DNA from: GCA-2748575 sp965222725
GTDB taxonomy: Bacteria; Pseudomonadota; Gammaproteobacteria; Pseudomonadales; Ketobacteraceae
Assembly (NCBI GenBank): GCA_965222725.1
Contig: OZ244969.1
Coordinates: 2,852,001-2,916,000, forward strand
DNA: 64,000 nucleotides
Reading direction: 5' to 3'
Below the pieces are notes generated by a model. It saw only the letters and a program-made list of their open reading frames with translations, was not told where the DNA came from and ran no database searches. Made by a program: the position numbers and the translations under genes. Shown here piece by piece: positions 7,648 to 15,413 of the stretch (its first letter is position 1; each line of letters opens with the position of its first letter).

Positions 7648-9024
7648 ATGGACATGACACAAGATATTGAGCAGCAGAATAAGGAAATTATTAATCTTCT
7701 GGATCGGTCTCCCGAAGGTCTTTCTCGTGGACAAGTGCATGAAAATATTGGTTTTTTTATCAATGAAAAAACATTGCAGCGACGCTTGAAGGCCCTTGTC
7801 GATTCGGGTCGCATAGCAAAGGAAGGAGACAGAAAAGCGACCCGCTATTATTCATTGGAGCTCCCGGTAGAGGAGTTTAAAGGACAGTTAAAGGACATTT
7901 CACCCAATATCTTCGGGCCGCAGAGCCAGGAAAGGCTTAAGTTTTTGGATATCCCCCTGCATGTGAGGGAAAAGGTGTCCTATAACCGTGATTTTTTGGA
8001 TGCTTATGTCCCAAACCAAAGCCAGTATGTCCCAAAACGAGTACGGGAAGCACTTTTTCAAGAAGGCAAACGCTTCGATAAGCAGTTAGCGGCAGGTACT
8101 TATGCCCGGCAAATTTGCCAGAGGCTGTTGATCGATCTGTCCTATAACTCCAGTCGTCTGGAAGGTAATACTTATTCCCGTCTGGATACACAGAAATTGG
8201 TAGAAGAAGGTATATCTGCAGAAGGTAAGGTTCATGAAGAAACCGTAATGATCATGAACCATAAAGAAGCTATCCTGTTTTTAGTGGAGAACGCTCAAAA
8301 TATTGAACTGAGCAGCTTGGCCATTCGTAACTTGCATCATTTGTTATCACAGGATTTGTTGGCTAATCCTGAAGCTTGCGGCAATATTCGATCAGTGGAG
8401 GTGGATATCGGACGATCTACCTACAAACCATTGGGCAATCCCCATGTATTAAAGGAACTCTTTGAGTTGGTTTTGCAGAAGGCTAAAAAAATCAGAGATC
8501 CCTTCGAGCAAAGTTTCTTTTTGTTGGTGCATCTATCCTATTTGCAAGCGTTTGAGGATGTGAATAAAAGAACTTCACGCTTGAGTTGCAATATTCCATT
8601 TATCAAAAGCAATTTGTGCCCGCTTAGCTTTACCGATGTTGCGCGAGATGATTACACCGCAGCATTGCTGGCCATTTATGAAAAAAACGATGTAAGTCCC
8701 ATGCTGGATCTTTTTGTTTGGGCTTATTCTCGTTCGTGCAATCAATATGGCGTGGCCAAGAAGTCACTCGGAGAAATTGACGCCTACCGTATTCAATACC
8801 GGCATCAGCGGAAAGCCGTTATGGGCGAAATCGTTAAACAAGGCCTGCATGGTGCAGCGGTAGAGGAATACATTGAAAGCTACTGTCGTGAGAGAAATAT
8901 CAAAGATATTGATAAATTTACGGCCATGACTCTGGCGGATCTCAGCACTTTACATGCTGGTGCAATTATCGGGCTTGGTATAACAGAGACGCAGCTCGAT
9001 GCCTGGTTGTCGAATAAGCCTTAA
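7648..9024 (+). CDS. Fic family protein with N-terminal winged helix and degenerate Fic motif
   Basis: A 458-residue protein. Residues 1-70 resemble a winged helix (IINLLDRSPEGLSRGQVHENIG...TLQRRLKALVDSGRI). The Fic domain carries the alpha-inhibitory motif SSRLEGN (168-174), fitting (S/T)xxxE(G/N) on the N-terminal side. The catalytic loop reads QAFEDVNKRTSR (300-311) where active Fic enzymes have HxFxxGNGRxxR: the catalytic histidine is glutamine (Q300), and the Gly-Asn-Gly is V-N-K. AMPylation activity is therefore doubtful; the protein may act mainly as a regulator or use another chemistry. Base composition is visibly more AT-rich than the neighbours and the stop lies three bases from the tRNA-Arg 3' end, both suggesting acquisition by transfer. 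Confidence 0.85.
   Translation: MDMTQDIEQQNKEIINLLDRSPEGLSRGQVHENIGFFINEKTLQRRLKALVDSGRIAKEGDRKATRYYSLELPVEEFKGQLKDISPNIFGPQSQERLKFLDIPLHVREKVSYNRDFLDAYVPNQSQYVPKRVREALFQEGKRFDKQLAAGTYARQICQRLLIDLSYNSSRLEGNTYSRLDTQKLVEEGISAEGKVHEETVMIMNHKEAILFLVENAQNIELSSLAIRNLHHLLSQDLLANPEACGNIRSVEVDIGRSTYKPLGNPHVLKELFELVLQKAKKIRDPFEQSFFLLVHLSYLQAFEDVNKRTSRLSCNIPFIKSNLCPLSFTDVARDDYTAALLAIYEKNDVSPMLDLFVWAYSRSCNQYGVAKKSLGEIDAYRIQYRHQRKAVMGEIVKQGLHGAAVEEYIESYCRERNIKDIDKFTAMTLADLSTLHAGAIIGLGITETQLDAWLSNKP
7876..7897 (+). repeat. Direct repeat of the operator half-site inside the Fic gene
   Basis: TTTAAAGGACAG (7876-7887) is followed directly by TTAAAGGACA (7888-7897), both in the same orientation as the right arm of the upstream inverted repeat. 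They lie in the segment coding for the linker between the winged helix and the Fic domain (FKGQLKDI). Extra binding sites for the same regulator are possible. Confidence 0.5.
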
Positions 9025-9027
9025 AAA

Positions 9028-9104
9028 TGGTGCCCCCGAGAGGATTCGAACCTCTGACCTACCCCTTAGGAGGGGGTCGCGCTATCCAGCTGTGCCACGG
9101 GGGC
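9028..9104 (-). tRNA. tRNA-Arg (anticodon CCT)
   Basis: Read on the minus strand, the 77-base sequence folds as a cloverleaf. The acceptor stem GCCCCCG pairs with CGGGGGC, the discriminator is A and CCA is encoded at 9030-9028. The anticodon stem-loop is ACCCC-CTCCTAA-GGGGT with anticodon CCT, and the T arm carries GGTTCGAATCC. The encoded 3' end faces the Fic gene, and a short T-run follows it. Confidence 0.95.
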
Positions 9105-9200
9105 AATGGGCGCATAGTGTAAGCATTCAGGCCGGGTCTGTCTAATCGGATTACCTTTTTCGTGAATGCTCAGTCATGCCAGCGTGCGTATGACAAACCA

Positions 9201-9494
9201 CTAGATATCATCACAACATTCCCCTTCCGAACACACCGGTTTAAAGGTCAGTGTCAGCTTGCCGGTATCCTTGTCTTTCTTACACAAATAGCGATTTCCG
9301 GAATAATTCGTTGCTTCGTCCGCACCCACTTCCGTGTCATCCACATAGCAGGCCACCGGGATATTGGCGATTTGGGTTTCGGATATTTGTGAGCATTAGT
9401 CGTTGGGACTTTCGGCAAAAACCTGAGTACTGACGCTTGTCAGCAGGCACAGGGCTGCGTTGGCGAGGACAGTGGATTTGATGTGCTTTTTCAT
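9201..9494 (-). pseudogene. Small secreted cysteine-rich protein interrupted by an in-frame TAA
   Basis: From the ATG at 9494 (AAAGGAA ribosome site upstream) the frame encodes a clean signal peptide (MKKHIKSTVLANAALCLL...VFA) and stops after 32 residues at TAA, 9398-9396. Reading on in the same frame gives a further 64 sensible codons to a TAG at 9203-9201, with six cysteines (including NIPVACYVDD, RYLCKKDKDTGKL and KPVCSEGECCDD). The intact product would be a periplasmic or secreted protein of about 97 residues with three possible disulphides. The simplest reading is a nonsense mutation, or a sequencing error. No ATG or ribosome site supports a separate downstream gene. Family not recognised. 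Confidence 0.6.
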
Positions 9495-9785
9495 AGGTTC
9501 CTTTCCCTGGAGTACTGGTCCTGAGTCCTGGTTATAAGTTAGACAGTTTTTATTGTTGTGGGACTGTATTGGTTCACGATTTGCCGAGTTTACCAGAGTC
9601 CCCGGGCAGTGGATATTGCCAGTGAGCGCCGGTATATCTGCCATATGCCGCCAAAGCCTTACCTGAATGATAAAAATTCTGAACAATACGGTCAGTGACG
9701 CCCTTGAAGGGCGTCCTTAAACTCCATTTTGCCCTATAGTTAGGGTTCCCCTTTTGAAGAGAAACAAACCCCTGAAGGTAATTCT

Positions 9786-10955
9786 ATGGATACTAAGTTT
9801 ACCCCTGAAGACTTGGCATTCCGCGATGAGGTTCGCGCGTTTCTGGATGCCAATTTAACAGACGAGGTACGTCAGGCCGCTGTAGGTGGTGCAGTGGATC
9901 CCGAGGTAATGATCCAGTGGCAGAAAAAACTGTATGAGCAAGGCTGGGTGGCTCCCAACTGGCCCAGGGAATACGGTGGTACCGGCTGGACGGTAACCCA
10001 GAATTATATCTTTGATACGGAATGTGCCATGGCGGGTGCGCCTGCGGTGGTGCCCTTCGGGCTGAAAATGGTGGGCCCGGTAATTTATACCTTTGGTTCG
10101 CCGGAGCAGAAGGAACAGTTCCTGCCGGATATTCTGCAAAGCAATGTATGGTGGTGTCAGGGTTATTCCGAACCCGGTGCCGGTTCTGATCTGGCAGCGC
10201 TGCAGACCAAAGCGGTTCGCGATGGTGATGATTATATTGTTAACGGCCAGAAAATCTGGACTACGTATGCCCAGTATGCGGACTGGATTTTCTGCCTGGT
10301 GCGCACGGATTTTGATTCGAAAAAACAGGAGGGCATTTCATTCCTGCTGATCGATATGAAAACCCCTGGTATTGAAGTGCGTAAAATCAATTCCATTGAT
10401 AACCAGCATTCTTTGAATGAAGTCTTTTTCGATAACGTACGTGTGCCGGTGGCCAACCGTATTGGTGAGGAAAACAAAGGCTGGACCTATGCCAAGTACC
10501 TGCTCACCCATGAACGTACTGCTATTGCCGGCGTGCCTCAGTCCAAGCGGGCTATTCAAAAGCTGAAAGAGCTGGCTGGCAAAGAATTATCCGGCGGTGA
10601 GCCGCTGATCAATGATTCCATGTTCCAGGCCAGGCTGGCGCAAATTGAAATTGACTTGATGGCACTGGAATATACCGAACTGCGAGTAATTTCCAGCGTG
10701 GCTGCCGGTGGTGCGCCGGGGCCGGAATCCTCCATTCTTAAAATCAAGGGTACCGAAATTCAGCAGGCTATTTCTGAACTGTCCGTAGAGGCTTGTGGCC
10801 ATTATGCCCATATGCTGAATACCGGGGAACCTGTGGGCAATGATTACGCCTGGGCGGTGTCTGCCAAGTATCTGTATGGCCGGGCTGCTACCATTTACGG
10901 TGGTTCCAATGAAGTACAGAAAAATATTATCGCGAAAATGGTATTGGGCTTATAG
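9786..10955 (+). CDS. Acyl-CoA dehydrogenase, subunit 1 of a probable two-subunit enzyme
   Basis: A 389-residue FAD-dependent acyl-CoA dehydrogenase. It shows the N-terminal helical domain, the flavin-contact segment WCQGYSEPGAGSDLAALQT with the following NGQKIWTTYAQYADW (central beta domain), and the C-terminal helical motif GRAATIYGGSNEVQKNIIAKMVLGL. It catalyses alpha,beta-desaturation of an acyl-CoA thioester, passing electrons to ETF. The second acyl-CoA dehydrogenase starts nine bases after its stop. Adjacent pairs of this kind often form heterotetramers, known for steroid side-chain and bile-acid degradation enzymes. A GC hairpin (9697-9715) and the probable promoter lie upstream. Substrate unknown. 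Confidence 0.88.
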   Translation: MDTKFTPEDLAFRDEVRAFLDANLTDEVRQAAVGGAVDPEVMIQWQKKLYEQGWVAPNWPREYGGTGWTVTQNYIFDTECAMAGAPAVVPFGLKMVGPVIYTFGSPEQKEQFLPDILQSNVWWCQGYSEPGAGSDLAALQTKAVRDGDDYIVNGQKIWTTYAQYADWIFCLVRTDFDSKKQEGISFLLIDMKTPGIEVRKINSIDNQHSLNEVFFDNVRVPVANRIGEENKGWTYAKYLLTHERTAIAGVPQSKRAIQKLKELAGKELSGGEPLINDSMFQARLAQIEIDLMALEYTELRVISSVAAGGAPGPESSILKIKGTEIQQAISELSVEACGHYAHMLNTGEPVGNDYAWAVSAKYLYGRAATIYGGSNEVQKNIIAKMVLGL

Positions 10956-10964
10956 GAGGCGACC

Positions 10965-12098
10965 ATGGATTTTTCATATACCGAAGAGCAGAACCTGTTA
11001 AAGGACAGCGTCGCCAAATTTATTCAGAACGATTATGGCTACGAAGCACGACAAAAACTGATTGCCACAGAGCTGGGTTACAGCGCCGACCACTGGAAAA
11101 CCTTTGCTGAACTGGGCTGGTTGTGCGTGCCTTTCAGTGAAGAGGACGGTGGCATTGGCGGCGGCCCAGTGGAAACCATGATTTTAATGGAAGAGTTTGG
11201 CAAGGGCCTGGTGGTGGAACCTTTCTTTCCCACGGTTGTACTGTCCGGTGCCATTCTGAGCCGTACGGCAAGTGCTGAACAGAAAGCCGAGATCATTGGT
11301 GGCATTATCGAAGGCTCCCGCGTGGTAACAACGGCGTATGCGGAAGCGGCTGCCCGATACGATCTGAACCATGTGGAATGCACAGCCAAAGCCGATGGCG
11401 GCAATTATGTGCTGAATGGCAAGAAAACCTTTGTGTTGAACGGCGGACAGGCGGATACCCTGATTGTGGTGGCCCGTACCTCTGGCAATACCCGCGATGC
11501 GGACGGCATTTCCCTGTTCCTGGTGGACGCCAAAGCCGATGGTGTGACCGTGCAATCTGCACCGACGCTGGATGGCCACAGTGCGGCGGACATTGCCCTG
11601 AATAATGTGGCCGTACCTGCAGCCAATCTGCTGGGGGAGGAAGGACAGGGATACGCTGCACTGAAAGCCGCCACCGACGAAGCCATTCTGGCCCTGGGTG
11701 CAGAAGCCGTGGGCATGATGGAAAAACTCTACAAGGAAACGGTGGCTTATACCAAAGAGCGCAAGCAGTTTGGTGTGCCTATCAGTGTGTTCCAGGCGCT
11801 GCAGCATCGCATGGTGGATATGTTTACCTCCCATGAGCTGTGCAAGTCCATGCTGTTACGGGCGGTGCTGTCTTATATCAATGATGATGGCCAGGCCGAC
11901 AAGAATGTGTCTGCACTCAAATACTACCTGAGCGTGAATGCCCAGAAGGTTGCCCACGAAGCGGTGCAGATCTTTGGTGGTATGGGGATGACCGATGAAA
12001 TGAGCATTGGTATGTACCTGAAACGCATTAACGTGATCAACACCTTGTTTGGTAACGGTGACACGCATCTGCGCCGGTTTGTTGCCTTGTCTGCCTGA
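10965..12098 (+). CDS. Acyl-CoA dehydrogenase, subunit 2 of a probable two-subunit enzyme
   Basis: A 377-residue acyl-CoA dehydrogenase paralogue starting nine bases after the first, with an AGGAGG ribosome site. The N-terminal region (FSYTEEQNLLKDSVAKF), the mid domain (NGKKTFVLNGGQADTLIVVARTSG) and the C-terminal domain (KERKQFGVPISVFQALQHRMVDM, QIFGGMGMTDEMSIG) are recognisable. The final nucleotide-contact region is less canonical than in subunit 1, as is common when two half-active subunits share FAD and substrate sites. The operon ends at a strong terminator 30 bases later, just before a convergent TetR gene that may regulate it. Confidence 0.87.
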   Translation: MDFSYTEEQNLLKDSVAKFIQNDYGYEARQKLIATELGYSADHWKTFAELGWLCVPFSEEDGGIGGGPVETMILMEEFGKGLVVEPFFPTVVLSGAILSRTASAEQKAEIIGGIIEGSRVVTTAYAEAAARYDLNHVECTAKADGGNYVLNGKKTFVLNGGQADTLIVVARTSGNTRDADGISLFLVDAKADGVTVQSAPTLDGHSAADIALNNVAVPAANLLGEEGQGYAALKAATDEAILALGAEAVGMMEKLYKETVAYTKERKQFGVPISVFQALQHRMVDMFTSHELCKSMLLRAVLSYINDDGQADKNVSALKYYLSVNAQKVAHEAVQIFGGMGMTDEMSIGMYLKRINVINTLFGNGDTHLRRFVALSA

Positions 12099-12127
12099 TA
12101 AGGCCAGCACTAAATCAAGATGATACC

Positions 12128-12152
12128 AAGGGGCGTTCGCGCCCCTTTTTTT
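12128..12152 (+). terminator. Rho-independent terminator of the acyl-CoA dehydrogenase operon
   Basis: AAGGGGCG (12128-12135), TTCG tetraloop, CGCCCCTT (12140-12147), then a run of seven T. An 8-bp perfect stem with a stable tetraloop, placed 30 bases after the stop of the second dehydrogenase. Confidence 0.9.
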
Positions 12153-12780
12153 ATTCTGCAATCCACCGGTCCAGGCGTTTTGCCAGCACATCCAGAGTCT
12201 GGTGGGTGGTGGCCTGATCTTTGGGGTGCAGTACCAGCTGTGTGATGGTGGTGGTGGTCAGGTTGATCATCAGCCGCATATCAATGGCTGACTCATTAAT
12301 GGAAAAGTTCCGGTTGCTGGTACTCTTATTCAGCGTATGGCGGATGTCGTTGGAAAACGCTGTCAGCATCGGGAACAGCTGCTTAATGGCCGGTAACTGA
12401 TTGGTGTAAGGCACCTCATAAAGAAAAACTTTCAGCAGCTTGCGCTCTTTTATCAATATGTCATGAATGCCGTACAGCCAGAATGACATGGCCTGGTCTT
12501 TTCGCACGGTCTGAATTTCCGGAACCAGCAGGCCGATTCTGGCCAGCACCCGGTTCACAAACTGCTCGGCCACCTGTGCAATCACCGCATCCTTGTTGGG
12601 AAAATATTCATACAGGGAGGAGATGCAAACCCCGGCGGCTTCGGCAATATGATTGGTGGTGGTGCCACCGTAGCCGTTATCGGCCAAAACCCTAGTACAG
12701 GCTTCAATAATGGCGTCAAAAGTAACCTGGGAGCGCTTCTGTTTTGGACGCTTTTTTAATTCAAAATCAAAAGCTTGCAT
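12151..12780 (-). CDS. TetR family transcriptional regulator
   Basis: A 209-residue regulator from the ATG at 12780. An in-frame GTG at 12843 would extend it across the intergenic palindrome into the divergent promoter and has no ribosome site. The N-terminal helix-turn-helix is typical: TFDAIIEACTRVLADNGYGGTTTNHIAEAAGVCISSLYEYFPNKDAV. The rest is a variable helical ligand domain with no named relative. It converges on the acyl-CoA dehydrogenase operon and diverges from the MpaB-like gene, with a candidate operator between the two divergent starts. Its likely role is a repressor for the oxygenase, itself and perhaps the dehydrogenases, with an acyl-CoA or lipid ligand. Confidence 0.85.
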   Translation of the reverse strand: MQAFDFELKKRPKQKRSQVTFDAIIEACTRVLADNGYGGTTTNHIAEAAGVCISSLYEYFPNKDAVIAQVAEQFVNRVLARIGLLVPEIQTVRKDQAMSFWLYGIHDILIKERKLLKVFLYEVPYTNQLPAIKQLFPMLTAFSNDIRHTLNKSTSNRNFSINESAIDMRLMINLTTTTITQLVLHPKDQATTHQTLDVLAKRLDRWIAE

Positions 12781-12804
12781 GTGTTTAACGGGGTGGCTTG
12801 GTTG

Positions 12805-12820
12805 TCGGATACTAATCCGA
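12805..12820. promoter_or_regulatory. Palindrome between the divergent tetR and mpaB-like genes
   Basis: TCGGAT (12805-12810) and ATCCGA (12815-12820) are exact inverted repeats around ACTA. An overlapping pair ATACT/AGTAT extends the symmetry to the right. The position, 25 bases before the TetR start, suits an operator for the TetR protein. Confidence 0.5.
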
Positions 12821-12914
12821 GTATGAGTTGTGTGTGTTGGCACCTATAGTGAACATCATAGATAACAGACAAACTCCTTTCCATTGGCAGAAACAATCAA
12901 TTGTGGAGCTAACT

Positions 12915-13901
12915 TTGGCACATTCTTTGGTACAACCTTTAGTACAACGGGAAATCACCACCGATCAGTTTGAAGAGCAGCTGGAATACGCCATTGCCAA
13001 GGCCAAACACCCGGATCACGGGCTGTTCGGGCCTTCGTCCATGATGTGGCGCCTGTCACGTCAGGCGTTGGTGGGGGCCCATGGTTCCGGCAGGGCTTTG
13101 CTGTTGCAGATCGCGCACCCCTGGGTAACCCAGGGCGTAGACGATCACTCCAAAACCCGGTCAGATCCCCTGGGGCGTGCTGCGCGAACCTTTACCGCCG
13201 TCATTTCCATTGTGTTTGGCAACGTGGACCAGGCTGCCCGGCAGGCGCGTATCGTGCACCGTGTGCATACCCGGATTAAAGGCACCATGAATCAGGACAG
13301 TGGCGCTTTCGGGGAAGGCAGCCGGTATATGGCCAACGAGGCTAACGCCATGCTGTGGGTGCATGCCACCCTGTGGGATACCACGGTGATGATGCATGAG
13401 CTGTTTCTGGGGCCCTTATCCAATGAAGACAAAGAAAAGTTCTACGAAGAAACCAAACTCTTTGCCTATATGTTTGGTATTCCGGACGATATTCTGCCAC
13501 CCAACTGGCAGGCGTTTATGGAGTACAACCGCAGCGTATGGAATTCAGATCAGCTGACGGTAACGCCCGCCACCCGTGAATTGGCGAAGTTTTTATTTGA
13601 TCCCATACATGTGGTGCTGACACCCGCCATGCTCTGGCTGAAAATCGTAACCGCCGCCACCTTACCGGAACGGCTGCGGGACGAATTCGATCTGCCCTAT
13701 GGCAAAACCGAACAGTTGCTGTTTCAGATGGGGCGCCGTGCCGTACCGGTAGCCCAGAAAATTTCCCCGGCCATTGTGCGCCATGGTCCGTCCTATATCG
13801 AAGCTAAGCGCCGCATTGCCGGTAAACCACCCACCTGGCTTACCCGCAAGCTCAGCAAAGCCATGCTGGGCAGGGAAGAGCTGGTTTCTCTTAATAGTTG
13901 A
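12915..13901 (+). CDS. MpaB/DUF2236 family oxygenase-like protein
   Basis: A DUF2236 (ER-bound oxygenase MpaB / rubber-oxygenase-related) protein. Diagnostic segments are GPSSMMWRLSRQALVGAHGSG, LLLQIAHPWVTQGVDDHS, the VHRVHTRIKG helix and NEANAMLWVHATLWDTTVMMHE, which contain the conserved histidines thought to hold heme or metal. Start choice: TTG at 12915 has GGAG seven bases upstream; in-frame TTG at 12828 or GTG at 12849 would make a product up to 357 residues but lack ribosome sites. Related proteins oxidatively cleave isoprenoid or other lipid chains; activity here is inferred. It is divergent from TetR, from which it is probably controlled. Confidence 0.78.
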   Translation: MAHSLVQPLVQREITTDQFEEQLEYAIAKAKHPDHGLFGPSSMMWRLSRQALVGAHGSGRALLLQIAHPWVTQGVDDHSKTRSDPLGRAARTFTAVISIVFGNVDQAARQARIVHRVHTRIKGTMNQDSGAFGEGSRYMANEANAMLWVHATLWDTTVMMHELFLGPLSNEDKEKFYEETKLFAYMFGIPDDILPPNWQAFMEYNRSVWNSDQLTVTPATRELAKFLFDPIHVVLTPAMLWLKIVTAATLPERLRDEFDLPYGKTEQLLFQMGRRAVPVAQKISPAIVRHGPSYIEAKRRIAGKPPTWLTRKLSKAMLGREELVSLNS

Positions 13902-14156
13902 TCCGGCTCAGCCGATTCCGGCTGTCCGGCAATTAAACCCCTCAATCGGGCCCTGTGTCGCTGCTTGTCAGCGGCGGGGTATGCTCGTAGTATCAGTCAG
14001 GTCATATCCCCTATCTGTTAACCCACGGTTCCCGTGATGAGTTGGCAGCTTGCTGCCACAGTCAGTTCATTCTCGAATCCGTTGTTTGAATGGTAACTGG
14101 CCCCTTGCCGGCCCGCAGGCTTATAGCGCCTGTGAATATCATTAAGGACAATCGGC
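13902..14156. other. Intergenic region with two small palindromes
   Basis: No gene is visible. CACGG-N3-CCGTG (14024-14036) and TGGCAGC-TT-GCTGCCA (14043-14058) are short inverted repeats upstream of the LamG-like gene; either could be part of its control region or a weak terminator of the mpaB-like gene. There is no T-run. Confidence 0.3.
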
Positions 14157-15392
14157 ATGTTCAAACTGATCCTCCACCACACCTATAAATTCCAGGGCGA
14201 GGCCATTGATATTTCCCGTAACGGCAGTCACGGCCTGCGCCGCAGTACCGTGTATGAGCCCCAGGGAATGACCAGTGCCAGCGGTGCCCTGCGCTTTGAG
14301 GCAAGCGACAGCCAGGTAAGGGTGCCTAACGGGCCCGTATGGCAGAACCCGGCCGCGTTGCGGATTGAAGTGCTGGCCTATGTGACTGAGCCGGGGTCCG
14401 GCCCAAGGCGGTTGAACCTGGTGGAAGGGGAGTATTCCTTTGCGTTTTTTATTCACCCGGATCGTACCCTGTGGGGTACCTTTCGTGCGCCACAGGAGGA
14501 GGGCGGCCAGCCGGTGTGGCATGGCGCCAACAGCCTGCAACACAGCCCCGATGGTAACCCGGTGCTGGTGCCCTTTAATCAATGGGTAAAGCTGACTTAC
14601 GAGCATGATGGTATTGGCTGTATCCGGTTGTTTGTTAACGGGCAGTTGGTGGCGGCCAACTATCAGCTGATATCGGCGGTGGCATCGGTGCAAAACAATG
14701 GTGTTTTTATCGGTCACTGGCCGGGTGACGGGCGCTTCACTTTTTCCGGAAAAATCGATGAGCTGAAAATCTGGAAGTACGATCCCCATTCTCTGTACCG
14801 CCAGTTTTTCTGCCGGGATTTAACATCGGAACAATGGCTGTGCTGGAAAGCGATTTTTTCCGCCATGGCAAAACAGCTGCAAGATCCCAGGCACCGCGAT
14901 TGCTTTATTGAATTAATGCAGTGTGTGCGCAATGCCCAGTTGAAACTGATGCGCACCATCCGCGCCAAAGGCGAACCGGGCAAACACTTCAGTGTGAAAT
15001 ACCGCAAGCGCTATCAGTCGCTCTGGTGTCGGAATCAAATGGATGGCCCGGAAATGGCAATGCTGATGAATGACTGGAGTACGGCGCTGGTGGAGCTGGT
15101 GGGTGAGGAACCCTTTCAGGAGTATCAGCAGACCATTGCCGACTGCTGGAAAAAGCATGGCTGCGCATCGGAAGCCTTTGAAAAAGTATCCCGCTGTGTC
15201 GCGAAAACTGATCAGGCGTTTGCCGGGTTTATTGCCAATCTGAACGATCTTGATCCCAGACGCTTACAAAGGGAAACGCCAGGCAAGGGCCGGGGTGGTA
15301 TTGGCAGTAAAGGCAAAGCTGCCCCAGCCAACGTATTGCGTCCGGCAACCAAATCACTGTTGCTGCGCAAACTGCAGGAAAAAGACAGCTAA
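14157..15392 (+). CDS. LamG-like (concanavalin A-like jelly-roll) domain protein
   Basis: A 411-residue protein without signal peptide. Residues 1 to about 205 read as a LamG/concanavalin A-like jelly roll: SGALRFEASDSQVRVPNGPVW, ALRIEVLAYV, FNQWVKLTYEHDGIGCIRLFVNGQLV and GRFTFSGKIDELKIWKYD follow the LamG strand pattern. The remaining 200 residues are helical, cysteine-containing and of unknown family, ending in a basic linker (GKGRGGIGSKGKAAPANVLRP). Such domains bind carbohydrates or proteins. The next gene starts 21 bases later, so the two are probably one transcription unit and may act together. Function unknown. Confidence 0.7.
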   Translation: MFKLILHHTYKFQGEAIDISRNGSHGLRRSTVYEPQGMTSASGALRFEASDSQVRVPNGPVWQNPAALRIEVLAYVTEPGSGPRRLNLVEGEYSFAFFIHPDRTLWGTFRAPQEEGGQPVWHGANSLQHSPDGNPVLVPFNQWVKLTYEHDGIGCIRLFVNGQLVAANYQLISAVASVQNNGVFIGHWPGDGRFTFSGKIDELKIWKYDPHSLYRQFFCRDLTSEQWLCWKAIFSAMAKQLQDPRHRDCFIELMQCVRNAQLKLMRTIRAKGEPGKHFSVKYRKRYQSLWCRNQMDGPEMAMLMNDWSTALVELVGEEPFQEYQQTIADCWKKHGCASEAFEKVSRCVAKTDQAFAGFIANLNDLDPRRLQRETPGKGRGGIGSKGKAAPANVLRPATKSLLLRKLQEKDS

Positions 15393-15413
15393 CGCTGTCG
15401 GGAGGCTATTAAA

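Noticed and set aside
9697..9715. Hairpin GACGCCC-TTGAA-GGGCGTC as a terminator
   Set aside because: No T-run follows on either strand and no gene ends near it on the plus strand; it might be a leader stem but nothing more can be supported.
10997..11007. TTAAAGGACAG inside the second acyl-CoA dehydrogenase, resembling the Fic half-site
   Set aside because: A single copy with no partner, in an ordinary coding context; probably chance.
12828..12914. Longer N terminus of the MpaB-like protein from TTG 12828 or GTG 12849
   Set aside because: No ribosome site, and it would overlap the divergent regulatory region; kept only as an alternative.
12912..12930. TGGCAC-N5-TTGG as a sigma54 promoter near the mpaB-like start
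   Set aside because: The -12 box is TTGG instead of TTGC, and the element lies at or inside the start of the coding region.
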